The notes under the pieces: generated by a model
What the model saw: only the letters and a program-made list of their open reading frames with translations
The model's database searches: none
Told to the model about the DNA's origin: nothing
Assembly (NCBI RefSeq): GCF_000368045.1
Contig: NZ_KB849236.1
Location: 167,448-221,729, forward strand
Reading direction: 5' to 3'
Origin: Acinetobacter johnsonii CIP 64.6
GTDB taxonomy: Bacteria; Pseudomonadota; Gammaproteobacteria; Pseudomonadales; Moraxellaceae
Length of the DNA: 54,282 nucleotides
Translations under genes and position numbers: made by a program
Shown here: positions 6,375 through 14,437 of the stretch, piece after piece
How the letters are laid out: every line of letters starts with the position of its first letter
Numbering within the stretch: position 1 is the stretch's first letter

Positions 6375-9206
6375 TTACTGACAAGCCTCACAGTCTGGAT
6401 TGTCAATTGAACACGCCATTGGCACTGGAGCTGCTTGACCGAAGCCTTCATCTTCAGCAACCACTTCTGGTTTAACTTCCTGAGCAACTGCTGCAACAGG
6501 CGCTGCCGTTACAGTTGCAGGTTTTACTGCGTTCAATGCACCAGTGTTAATGGTTGATTTCTCAGCAGAAGTTGCACCTAAAGCTCGGAGGTAATACGTT
6601 GTTTTCAGACCACGTAACCAAGCCATTTTATAGGTCAAATCAAGTTTCTTACCGTTTGCACCAGAGATGTAAAGGTTTAAAGACTGCGCTTGATCGATCC
6701 ATTTTTGACGACGTGATGCAGCATCCACAATCCAGCGTGGCTCAACTTCAAATGCCGTCGCGAAGATTGCTTTAAGCTCTTCAGGAATACGAGAAATCTT
6801 CTGAACCGAACCTTCAAAGTGTTTCAGATCATTCACCATCACAGAGTCCCACAGACCACGGTCTTTCAACGCACGTACTAGGTACGGGTTGATCACTGTG
6901 AATTCGCCTGATAGGTTCGATTTTACATATAAGTTTTGGAATGTTGGCTCAATCGACTGAGACACACCACAAATGTTTGAAATGGTTGCAGTCGGTGCAA
7001 TGGCCATCACGTTCGAGTTACGCATACCGTCTTTTTGAACTTTGGCACGTAAAGTGTCCCAGTCCAAACGTTGAGTGCGGTCAACTTCAAACATACGCTC
7101 AGGACGTGTTTTAGCAACAAGGTCTAGTGAGTCAATTGGCAGGATACCTTGATCCCACAGTGAACCTTTAAATGTCTCATAAGTACCACGTTCAACAGCC
7201 AAATCACTTGATGTTGAAATTGCGTAGTAGCTGATCACTTCCATCGATTCATCAGCGAAGTCTACTGCTGCATCAGAGCCATAAGCGAGTTGCATTTCAT
7301 ACAGCGCATCTTGGAAGCCCATGATACCCATACCCACTGGGCGGTGTTTCAAGTTCGAGTTTTTCGCTTGTGGCACAGCATAGTAGTTAATGTCGATCAC
7401 GTTATCGAGCATACGAACCGCTGTTTTTACGGTACGTGCAAGCTTTTCACGGTCTAACACACCACCTTGAACGTGTTGTACAAGGTTGATCGAACCTAAG
7501 TTACATACCGCAATTTCATCTTTGCTTGTGTTTAATGTGATTTCTGTACACAAGTTAGAAGAGTGAACTACGCCAACGTGTTGTTGTGGTGAACGTAAGT
7601 TACATACGTCTTTGAATGTGATCCACGGGTGACCAGTTTCAAACAACATCGACAGCATTTTGCGCCACAAATCTTTTGCACGGATTTTCTTGTGCAACAT
7701 GTTTGTTTCTTTCGCAATCGCTTCATAGTGTGCATAACGCTCAGCGAACTCTGCACCCATTAAGTCGTGTAGATCTGGTGTTTCAGACGGCGTGAACAGG
7801 GTCCATTCAGCATCTTCAAAAACACGTTGCATAAACAAGTCAGGAACCCAGTTTGCCGTGTTCATGTCATGCGTACGGCGACGGTCATCACCGGTGTTTT
7901 TACGTAACTCTAGGAATTCTTCGATGTCCAAGTGCCAAGTTTCAAGGTATGCACAGACTGCACCTTTACGCTTACCACCTTGGTTTACTGCAACAGCAGT
8001 ATCGTTCGCCACTTTAAGGAATGGAACTACACCTTGTGACTTACCGTTTGTACCTTTGATATACGAGTTCAAAGCACGAACTGGCGTCCAGTCATTACCT
8101 AAACCGCCTGCCCATTTAGATAGCATTGCGTTATCACGCATCGCGCCATAAATGTCATACAGGTCATCATCAATCGTGGTCAAGTAGCAGCTCGACAATT
8201 GAGGACGTAGCGTACCGGAGTTAAACAGGGTAGGCGTAGATGCCATGTAATCGAAGCTCGACAAGAGGTTGTAGAACTCGATTGCACGTTCTTCACGGTT
8301 TGCTTCGTTGAGTGAAAGACCCATCGAAACACGCATAAAGAATAACTGTGGCAATTCGAAACGCACGCCATCTGAGTGGATGAAGTAACGGTCAAATAAT
8401 GTTTGTAGACCTAAGTACGTAAATTGGTTTGAGCGTTCTGGTTGAATCGCTGCGGCCAATTTCGCAAGGTCAAAGTTGAGAAGTTCTGGTGAAAGTAGGT
8501 CTAGCTCAATACCTTTCTTTAGGAAAGTTTCTAAAGCATCGCCTTCAGCTGTGTCTTCAGACAAGCCAAGGAAAGTCAAACCTGTCGCGACCAATTCATC
8601 ACGAAGTAGGCGAGCCGTCACGTAGGTATAGTTTGGTTCTTGTTCGATACGTGTACGTGTTGCCATCATCATCGTGGTTGCGATATCTGACGCTTTTACA
8701 CCGTTGTAAAGGTTTTTAATGGTTTCATCGATGATCGCTTGAACATTGATGCCTTCTAAACCTTCAGCCGCTTTTGTTACAGTCGCTTCAAGCTTACGCA
8801 TGTCAAGCGGTTGAAGCTGACCATTGGCGTCAGTGATTTGTAAGGTTGGGTGATGGTTTTCACCTGCTTGTTTACGAGCATCAGCACGTTGATCGCGGTA
8901 GATGACATACGCACGAGCAACTTTCTGTTCACCTGTACGCATCAGCGCAAGTTCAACTTGGTCTTGGATTTCTTCGATGTGAATTGTACCGCCAGAAGGT
9001 AGGCGGCGACTGAACGTATTTAATACCATCTCGGTAAGTTGAGAAATACGATCGTGGATGCGGCTTGAGTCAGCACTTTGTTGGCCTTCAACAGCCAAAA
9101 ATGCCTTACCAATGGCAACAGAGATTTTTTCTGCGTCAAAGCTGGCAACATCTCCAGTGCGTTTAATCACCTGAATTTGACCAGGGGTTGAATTCGATAC
9201 GCTCAT
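6375..9206 (-). CDS. nrdA: Class Ia ribonucleotide reductase, alpha (catalytic) subunit
   Basis: NrdA reduces NDPs to dNDPs using the NrdB radical. The start used is the ATG at 9206 (MSVSNSTPGQ), which has GGAG upstream. An in-frame ATG at 9230 lacks a ribosome site. The protein is 943 residues, far longer than E. coli NrdA (761), because two ATP-cone regulatory domains are stacked at the N-terminus (about 10-105 from IQVIKRTGDV, and about 115-205 from LQITDANGQL), as in Pseudomonas NrdA. Catalytic features: SSCYLTT (redox Cys), NLCTEI with the thiyl Cys553 and Glu555, AVCNLGSINL (second redox Cys), and KTTYYLR with the paired tyrosines. The tail ends C-E-A-C-Q, the shuttle dithiol reached by thioredoxin/glutaredoxin. 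A candidate NrdR site lies upstream. Confidence 0.96.
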   Translation of the reverse strand: MSVSNSTPGQIQVIKRTGDVASFDAEKISVAIGKAFLAVEGQQSADSSRIHDRISQLTEMVLNTFSRRLPSGGTIHIEEIQDQVELALMRTGEQKVARAYVIYRDQRADARKQAGENHHPTLQITDANGQLQPLDMRKLEATVTKAAEGLEGINVQAIIDETIKNLYNGVKASDIATTMMMATRTRIEQEPNYTYVTARLLRDELVATGLTFLGLSEDTAEGDALETFLKKGIELDLLSPELLNFDLAKLAAAIQPERSNQFTYLGLQTLFDRYFIHSDGVRFELPQLFFMRVSMGLSLNEANREERAIEFYNLLSSFDYMASTPTLFNSGTLRPQLSSCYLTTIDDDLYDIYGAMRDNAMLSKWAGGLGNDWTPVRALNSYIKGTNGKSQGVVPFLKVANDTAVAVNQGGKRKGAVCAYLETWHLDIEEFLELRKNTGDDRRRTHDMNTANWVPDLFMQRVFEDAEWTLFTPSETPDLHDLMGAEFAERYAHYEAIAKETNMLHKKIRAKDLWRKMLSMLFETGHPWITFKDVCNLRSPQQHVGVVHSSNLCTEITLNTSKDEIAVCNLGSINLVQHVQGGVLDREKLARTVKTAVRMLDNVIDINYYAVPQAKNSNLKHRPVGMGIMGFQDALYEMQLAYGSDAAVDFADESMEVISYYAISTSSDLAVERGTYETFKGSLWDQGILPIDSLDLVAKTRPERMFEVDRTQRLDWDTLRAKVQKDGMRNSNVMAIAPTATISNICGVSQSIEPTFQNLYVKSNLSGEFTVINPYLVRALKDRGLWDSVMVNDLKHFEGSVQKISRIPEELKAIFATAFEVEPRWIVDAASRRQKWIDQAQSLNLYISGANGKKLDLTYKMAWLRGLKTTYYLRALGATSAEKSTINTGALNAVKPATVTAAPVAAVAQEVKPEVVAEDEGFGQAAPVPMACSIDNPDCEACQ

Positions 9207-9294
9207 GCTAGCATAGCTCCATTTTGTCATCTATTTTTATGTCTATGGACCGTTTGAACTGGGCAATTTTTATGCCACAGTGTTTGAGGTTTAA

Positions 9295-9342
9295 ACACAA
9301 GACCTAGTGGTTTAAAAATTAATTGAACACAAGATACGGGAA
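9295..9342. promoter_or_regulatory. Candidate tandem NrdR boxes upstream of nrdA
   Basis: ACACAAGACCTAGTGG (9295-9310) matches the published NrdR box pattern acaCwAtATaTwGtgt at about 12 of 16 positions. A weaker ACACAAGATACGGGAA begins at 9327, 32 bases on, which is about three helical turns, the spacing usual for NrdR box pairs. NrdR is an ATP-cone repressor of ribonucleotide reductase genes. The second box is poor, so the pair is only a candidate. Confidence 0.4.
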
Positions 9343-9501
9343 AATTCAGGGTAGATCAATATTGACATTTTATTAAATATTTTGATCGATCTGGTCTCGA
9401 AAAGATCTCAAAAAGATCCCTTTTTTATGATTCTTGTATTAAGCCTTATTAGACAAGGCGATAGCATAACAAAGCTCGGTTTAAGTGCTTATAGATAACA
9501 T

Positions 9502-9510
9502 TGTGGATAA
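9502..9510 (-). promoter_or_regulatory. Perfect DnaA box upstream of nrdA
   Basis: TGTGGATAA on the plus strand is the exact complement of the DnaA box TTATCCACA. It lies about 300 bases upstream of the nrdA start. In E. coli the nrdAB promoter is bound by DnaA, which links dNTP supply to replication. A single 9-mer can occur by chance, so function is inferred. Confidence 0.4.
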
Positions 9511-9801
9511 GTTCAAAACAGGCGAATGAGTGAGTTATAAACTGTTCAAACAGTGACTTGGTATGAAAAATCGCCATTTTGTAAAGAAACGTTTCTTTTG
9601 CTTTGGTTGGATATACAGCAAACGCGAGAAAGCGCTCATTTGGAGGCTAAAAAAATGTATAACAAAATGCTACTTTGATGTATCAGTTTGGTGAACAAGA
9701 TCTTGTTTACAATGTAAACGTGTGTATATTGCAAAATATATCAGAGCGTATCCCTTGGATTTTAAAGGATACGTTAAGTCGTCAAAATAAAGGGGCACTC
9801 C

Positions 9802-10518
9802 ATGAGCCAAGAAGAAAAGTTACCAAAAATTTTAATCGTAGAAGACGATGAGCGCCTAGCTCGCTTAACTCAAGAGTACCTGATCCGTAATGGTCTTGAG
9901 GTTGGGGTAGAACCCGATGGTAACCGTGCCATTCGTCGTATTATTGCAGAACAACCCGATATGGTGGTGTTGGATGTGATGCTTCCAGGTGCAGATGGTT
10001 TAACCATTTGCCGTGAAGTTCGTCCACATTATCACCAACCGATTTTGATGTTGACTGCACGTACCGAAGATATGGATCAAGTGCTTGGTCTAGAAATGGG
10101 TGCAGATGACTATGTGGCAAAACCAGTTCAGCCACGTGTTTTACTTGCACGTATTCGTGCTTTATTACGTCGTACTGACAAAGCGCCGGAAGATGAAGTT
10201 GCCCAGCGTATCGAATTTGATGATCTGGTGATCGATAACGGTGGTCGTTCAGTGACTTTAAATGGTGAGTTGGTTGACTTTACCAGCGCTGAATATGACT
10301 TATTGTGGTTGTTGGCTTCAAATGCAGGACGCATTCTTTCTCGCGAAGACATTTTCGAGCGCTTACGTGGTATTGAATATGACGGTCAAGACCGTTCAAT
10401 TGATGTGCGTATTTCGCGTATTCGTCCAAAAATTGGTGATGATCCTGAAAATCCAAAACGTATTAAAACGGTACGTAGTAAAGGCTACTTATTTGTAAAA
10501 GAAACCAATGGTCTTTAA
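9802..10518 (+). CDS. bfmR: OmpR-family response regulator BfmR
   Basis: A 238-residue two-component response regulator known in Acinetobacter for controlling biofilm, envelope, capsule and stress functions. The receiver domain (about 8-122) shows the acidic pair in VEDDERLA, phospho-acceptor D58 in VVLDVMLPG, T in MLTARTE and K in YVAKPVQ. The C-terminal winged-helix domain (about 135-235) ends RTVRSKGYLF, the OmpR wing. It precedes bfmS by 36 bases in the same direction. Sequence and partner match BfmR so closely that I name it. The upstream palindromes suggest autoregulation or other inputs. Confidence 0.95.
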   Translation: MSQEEKLPKILIVEDDERLARLTQEYLIRNGLEVGVEPDGNRAIRRIIAEQPDMVVLDVMLPGADGLTICREVRPHYHQPILMLTARTEDMDQVLGLEMGADDYVAKPVQPRVLLARIRALLRRTDKAPEDEVAQRIEFDDLVIDNGGRSVTLNGELVDFTSAEYDLLWLLASNAGRILSREDIFERLRGIEYDGQDRSIDVRISRIRPKIGDDPENPKRIKTVRSKGYLFVKETNGL

Positions 10519-10554
10519 GCCGTTTATTTGATTCGTTAAAACGGGACATTTTTA

Positions 10555-12219
10555 GTGTTCAAACACAGTATATTCTTGCGTATCTATGCTGGGCTGGTAG
10601 TGCTGGTCGCTATTGTTGCCCTCATGGGATATTTGCTTGTACAAATTATTAACTATCAGCGAGTGCAAGAATATCGCGAGTCTTTGACGGACGGGATTTC
10701 CTTTATTATTAGTGAAGGTGTATCCCGTCAGACCAATGCACAGCAAAAAGCAGACTGGATTTCAGATGCTTCGGATTTGCTTGAACTACCGATTAATATG
10801 ATCCCAGCCGATAAGGTGGATTTGAGTCGTGCAGAGTTAAAGCGGATCAGTGAGCGTAAAGCGGCTGTGCGTTATGATGCGCAAACTCAAGTAGCTTACC
10901 TGATCATTGGTCTAAAAGATGATCCGAATCATTTACTGTATATTAAAGTAGATAAAATTGGTGAGCTGCAAATGAAAGCACTCCCGATTTTTATCCTAGA
11001 TTATCTGGTGTATTACCCAGGCCAAGAAGAAGAGTACTTGGAAAAAGTACAGAAACATTTCTCTTATCCTGTACAAATTGAAGAAGTACAAAATCTGGCT
11101 TTAGAGTCGGAGCAGATAGGGCGGTTGCGTTTAGATCATAGCGTGATCTTATATCGTGATAGTGCTTCTGTGCGTGGCACCACCATTTCTATTGTGTCTC
11201 CACCTTTACCAAGTTCACCAAGCAAGGTTTTGGTATTGGGGCCTGTGCCTATTTTTAACTGGATGCCGTTTCAGCTCGCAGCAGGGATTACCTTGTTGAG
11301 CCTGTTTGTACTCAGTTTGGGGGTGTATGGCTTGCTTGTACCGATGCAGCGTAAACTGCGTGAGGTCAATTACGGTCTAAACCGTATGAAAGCAGGTGAT
11401 ATGACCCTACGTTTGCCTGTCGACGGCACGGATGAAATGGCCAGTCTAGCCAATAGCTATAACAGCATGTCAGACCATATTCAGCGACTTATCGAGGCGC
11501 AGCGTGAACTGATGCGCGCGGTATCACATGAACTTCGGACACCAGTTGCTCGTATTCGCTTTGGCATGGAAATGCTAGCGGAAGAAGACGATTATGAATA
11601 CCGTCTTCAGCAAGTCGATATGATTGATAAAGACATTGAGGCCTTAAATACCCTCATTGATGAAATCATGACCTACGCAAAGTTAGAGCAGGGCACACCA
11701 TCACTCGATATTGAAAACATTGTATTGTTTGAAGTCTTAGATCAGGTGGTGGTTGAGACGGAAGCCTTAAAAACCCAGAAAGAAATTCATTTAAATGCTC
11801 CTCCTTTAACCTTAAAAGTTGAAGCTGAACGTCGTTATTTACACCGCGTGGTGCAGAACTTGGTTGGTAATGCGGTTCGTTATGGCGACCATCAGGTGCT
11901 GGTCAGTGGTGGTATTAATGACAGCGGTATGGCCTATGTTTGTGTTGAAGATGATGGGCCTGGTATTCCAGAAGACGAGCGAGAGCGCGTTTTTGAAGCC
12001 TTTGCACGTTTGGATGATAGCCGGACTCGAGCATCGGGTGGCTATGGTTTAGGTTTGTCGATTGTGAGCCGAATTGCCTATTGGTTTGGTGGTAGCGTTA
12101 AAGTGGATCAAAGCCCAAGTCTCGGTGGTGCACGTTTTACCATGACATGGCCGGCACACCACTTTAGTAAGTCTAAAAAGAAATATAGTGTCAAAGATAA
12201 TACAGACTCAAAAAGTTAA
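10555..12219 (+). CDS. bfmS: Sensor histidine kinase BfmS
   Basis: A 554-residue inner-membrane kinase/phosphatase partner of BfmR, starting with GTG. TM1 is at about 9-30 (IYAGLVVLVAIVALMGYLLV). A periplasmic sensor domain follows to about 240, TM2 is at about 242-264 (AAGITLLSLFVLSLGVYGLL), then a HAMP linker. The dimerisation domain has H325 in VSHELRTPVARIR. The ATPase domain has the N box NLVGNAVRYG, G1 DDGPGIPEDER and G2 GGYGLGLSIV. A charged Lys-rich tail ends the protein. In A. baumannii, BfmS restrains BfmR. A strong terminator follows at once. Confidence 0.95.
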   Translation: MFKHSIFLRIYAGLVVLVAIVALMGYLLVQIINYQRVQEYRESLTDGISFIISEGVSRQTNAQQKADWISDASDLLELPINMIPADKVDLSRAELKRISERKAAVRYDAQTQVAYLIIGLKDDPNHLLYIKVDKIGELQMKALPIFILDYLVYYPGQEEEYLEKVQKHFSYPVQIEEVQNLALESEQIGRLRLDHSVILYRDSASVRGTTISIVSPPLPSSPSKVLVLGPVPIFNWMPFQLAAGITLLSLFVLSLGVYGLLVPMQRKLREVNYGLNRMKAGDMTLRLPVDGTDEMASLANSYNSMSDHIQRLIEAQRELMRAVSHELRTPVARIRFGMEMLAEEDDYEYRLQQVDMIDKDIEALNTLIDEIMTYAKLEQGTPSLDIENIVLFEVLDQVVVETEALKTQKEIHLNAPPLTLKVEAERRYLHRVVQNLVGNAVRYGDHQVLVSGGINDSGMAYVCVEDDGPGIPEDERERVFEAFARLDDSRTRASGGYGLGLSIVSRIAYWFGGSVKVDQSPSLGGARFTMTWPAHHFSKSKKKYSVKDNTDSKS

Positions 12220-12225
12220 GCATTA

Positions 12226-12250
12226 AAAAGCACCGAAATTCGGTGCTTTT
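12226..12250. terminator. Bidirectional terminator after bfmS
   Basis: AAAAGCACCGA and TCGGTGCTTTT form an 11-bp stem around AAT, with T-rich sequence after it and A-rich before it. It serves bfmS and the converging small gene on the minus strand. Confidence 0.85.
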
Positions 12251-12268
12251 TTATTTTTTCATGCTGAC

Positions 12269-12625
12269 TTATTCTTGGATGCTAGCATCGGGAGAAATAA
12301 TCTGCTTGCCTTGTTTTAGGCTTTCAAGCGCATCTGCATTAAAGTCAATCAATAACGAGTTGTTTTGGGTGTCTATGCCATAACGGCTAATGAGCTTCTG
12401 ATCACCATTAATTGTTTCAATTTTATATTCATCCACAATATTCATAATGCCATCAAGGTTGGTGGTGGCTGAAGCTTTGTCTTGGCGAAAAAGTTCATAA
12501 ATGTCGCGTAAATCAAAGATGGCATTGTTGGCATCGGGGTGTTTACGAACATAAGTTTCAACATGGCGAATAAGCAACTGGGCAAATAAAAAATAGTTAG
12601 GTTTATGGGTGAATTCCAGACTCAT
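12269..12625 (-). CDS. Conserved hypothetical protein, 118 residues
   Basis: A soluble acidic protein with an ideal AAGGAG ribosome site, starting MSLEFTHKPNYFLFAQLLIR. It is predicted to be mainly helical in the first half (a QLLIRHVETYVRKH helix, then an ANNAIFDLRDIYELFRQD helix) with strands later (YKIETINGDQKLISRYGI). There is no signal peptide, membrane segment or catalytic motif that I can identify. It stands alone between bfmS (convergent) and the nuo operon (divergent). I do not recognise its function. The good ribosome site and protein-like composition make it a real gene. Confidence 0.75.
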   Translation of the reverse strand: MSLEFTHKPNYFLFAQLLIRHVETYVRKHPDANNAIFDLRDIYELFRQDKASATTNLDGIMNIVDEYKIETINGDQKLISRYGIDTQNNSLLIDFNADALESLKQGKQIISPDASIQE

Positions 12626-13116
12626 GTGGTGCTCCTTATTCTTTGTTGTTGGTTGTCTATATCAATAGCACAAGAAAAAGCCAAGTGCATTAATTGATTG
12701 GAGTGATTTGCAAAAAAATACAAAAAATATGAGTGACTTAATCTACTTTTGTACTTTTAAAATAAGCAAAATGCTGCGGTTGATGAGCTGAGTTTTTTAA
12801 ACCGCTGATTGTGTGATTGTTATCGGAATGAGGCTGAAAAATGCTTTATAGGCTTTGTTTGAATGTCAAAATTTGGAAAAATAATAGAATAGTAGTGTTT
12901 TATTAGATAAAGCGATTGGTTTCGAAATAAAAGGGCTTTCATCGAAAAAATCTCAAAAAACGAAGAGAAATCATCCTAAAGACGAAGGTCTATAAGCTAG
13001 CAACTTACGTCAGCAATCGGGTACAATTGGCGGGATTAATTTTGTGTTTGGTGTATTTGAAGGCCAATACATGCATTCTTTGTTAATAAATTAGGCCTGC
13101 CAGGAGTTATCCCCGC
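12626..13116. promoter_or_regulatory. Divergent intergenic region upstream of the nuo operon
   Basis: 491 AT-rich bases containing the promoters of the 118-residue protein (minus) and of nuo (plus). TACAAT at 13022-13027 is a fair -10 element about 95 bases before nuoA, but no convincing -35 stands at the right distance. The nuoA ribosome site is AGGAG at about 13102. I see no gene, clear palindrome or riboswitch in the rest. Confidence 0.4.
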
Positions 13117-13665
13117 ATGAGTGCCATTACTCCATACGAATGGGCAATTATTGCCTTCGTGATCGGCGTTACATTTCTTTGCGTCTTTATGCTCACTGTC
13201 CCATTACTCCTTGGGGGTAAGTCATGGGGCCGTGCAAAGCAAGAGCAATTTGAATCAGGTGTGGTTGGTGCTGGTGGCGCACGTATCCGCCTGTCAGCAA
13301 AGTTCTATTTGGTTGCAATCTTCTTTGTCGTATTCGACTTAGAGGCGCTTTACCTTTACGCATGGGCTACATCGGTTCGTGAAGTGGGGTGGGTGGGTTT
13401 CACCACTGCAGCAGTATTTATTTTAGTTTTACTCGTTGGTTTGGTTTATGAGTTGTCTACTGGTGCGCTTAACTGGTCGCCTTCTGACAAACGTAAAGCA
13501 GCAGGGATTAAACCTAAAGTTGGTTCTCCAAATATGAATCTTGCAGAAATCACTCGCTTTAATTCAATTGAAGAGTTGGTTATGGACCCTACAGGTCAAA
13601 TCCCAGCTCAATCATCTGGTCGTGTGAAAGATAAGTCACCGGCTAAATCGTCTGATAAGGAGTAA
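13117..13665 (+). CDS. nuoA: NADH-quinone oxidoreductase subunit A
   Basis: A membrane-arm subunit of complex I at the junction with the peripheral arm. Three helices lie at about 9-33, 65-88 and 95-118. The loop motif FESG (QFESGVVGAGGARIRL) and KFYLVAIFFVVFDLEALYLYAWA are family hallmarks, with the Asp/Glu in helix 2 near the quinone site. At 182 residues it is about 35 longer than E. coli NuoA because of a polar C-terminal tail (about 130-182) that ends KSPAKSSDKE. It is the first gene of the operon, with AGGAG upstream and 6 bases before nuoB. Confidence 0.95.
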   Translation: MSAITPYEWAIIAFVIGVTFLCVFMLTVPLLLGGKSWGRAKQEQFESGVVGAGGARIRLSAKFYLVAIFFVVFDLEALYLYAWATSVREVGWVGFTTAAVFILVLLVGLVYELSTGALNWSPSDKRKAAGIKPKVGSPNMNLAEITRFNSIEELVMDPTGQIPAQSSGRVKDKSPAKSSDKE

Positions 13666-13671
13666 CTCGGG

Positions 13672-14349
13672 ATGAAATATACATTAACCCGTGCGAATCC
13701 GGATGCTGATCAATATCCACTTCAAGAGCGTCAAATCGTAACGGATCCGCTTGAAGAAGAAGTGAATAAAAATGTGTTCATGACTCGTTTAGAGGATGTG
13801 GCACATACAGCAGTGAACTGGGGTCGTAAGAACTCAGTTTGGCCGTTTAACTTTGGTACATCTTGCTGCTACGTAGAGTATGCAACGACTTTAACAGGCG
13901 TGCATGACTTGTCGCGTTTCGGTGCCGAAGTAATCCGTGCTTCACCTCGTCAGGCTGACTTGATGATTGTTGCGGGTACGTGTTTTGTAAAAATGGCACC
14001 TGTAATTCAGCGTTTGTACGAGCAAATGCTTGAGCCTAAATGGGTCATCTCAATGGGCGCCTGTGCAAACTCAGGTGGTATGTACGACATTTATTCAGTT
14101 GTGCAAGGTGTGGATAAAATCATTCCTGTGGATGTGTACATTCCGGGTTGCCCACCCCGTCCAGAAGCATTAATCCAAGCATTAATGTTGTTACAAGACC
14201 AAATTCAATTAGAGCGCCGTCCACTTTCTGCCGTGATTGGTGATGATCTTAAGCCAGTGTATAAGCCAAAGATGATGCCAGAACGTGACCGTAAGAATGC
14301 TGAACGTATTGCAGTGAAAAACTTACGCTCTATGGATGAAATTAAATAA
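13672..14349 (+). CDS. nuoB: NADH-quinone oxidoreductase subunit B
   Basis: A peripheral-arm subunit that binds iron-sulfur cluster N2, the last electron carrier before quinone. The four ligands are visible: adjacent C65-C66 in GTSCCYVEY, C131 in MGACANSGG, and C160 in PGCPPRPEAL. The conserved AGTCFVKMAP segment is present too. The length of 225 residues is normal. The 88 bases to nuoCD are the only sizeable gap in the operon and hold a stem-loop. Confidence 0.97.
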   Translation: MKYTLTRANPDADQYPLQERQIVTDPLEEEVNKNVFMTRLEDVAHTAVNWGRKNSVWPFNFGTSCCYVEYATTLTGVHDLSRFGAEVIRASPRQADLMIVAGTCFVKMAPVIQRLYEQMLEPKWVISMGACANSGGMYDIYSVVQGVDKIIPVDVYIPGCPPRPEALIQALMLLQDQIQLERRPLSAVIGDDLKPVYKPKMMPERDRKNAERIAVKNLRSMDEIK

Positions 14350-14352
14350 TTT

Positions 14353-14399
14353 AAACGACAGTTGTTTTGATGCACCCGGTCTGGGTGTAGTTGTCGTTT
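14353..14399 (+). repeat. Two-part stem-loop between nuoB and nuoCD
   Basis: An outer 8-bp stem AAACGACA/TGTCGTTT encloses an inner CACCC-GGTCT-GGGTG hairpin. It fills most of the 88-base nuoB-nuoCD gap and is followed by ordinary sequence and the nuoCD ribosome site AGGAAG, not by a T-run. An RNA processing, stabilising or attenuating element is more likely than a full terminator. Confidence 0.55.
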
Positions 14400-14437
14400 A
14401 GGTTGAATGAATTTGTATTAAATAGGAAGCCAAGCTA

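Larger units (their letters stand above)
9231..9801. promoter_or_regulatory. Divergent control region between nrdA and bfmR
   Basis: 571 bases without a gene. On the nrdA side are two NrdR-box-like sequences and a 6-bp inverted repeat GTGTTT/AAACAC (9280-9298). In the middle is an exact DnaA box on the minus strand. On the bfmR side stand four palindromes: ACTGTTCAAACAGT (9541-9554), AAAGAAACGTTTCTTT (9583-9598), GTTTACAATGTAAAC (9705-9719), and CGTATCC/GGATACG (9747-9773) just before the bfmR ribosome site AAAGGGGC. The number of symmetric sites suggests dense transcriptional control, but I cannot assign a regulator to each. Confidence 0.6.

Noticed and set aside
9399..9427. Terminator-like AAAAGATCTCAAAAAGATCCCTTTTTT in the nrdA-bfmR gap
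   Set aside because: The GATC-containing arms are direct rather than well-paired inverted repeats, so no stable hairpin is formed.
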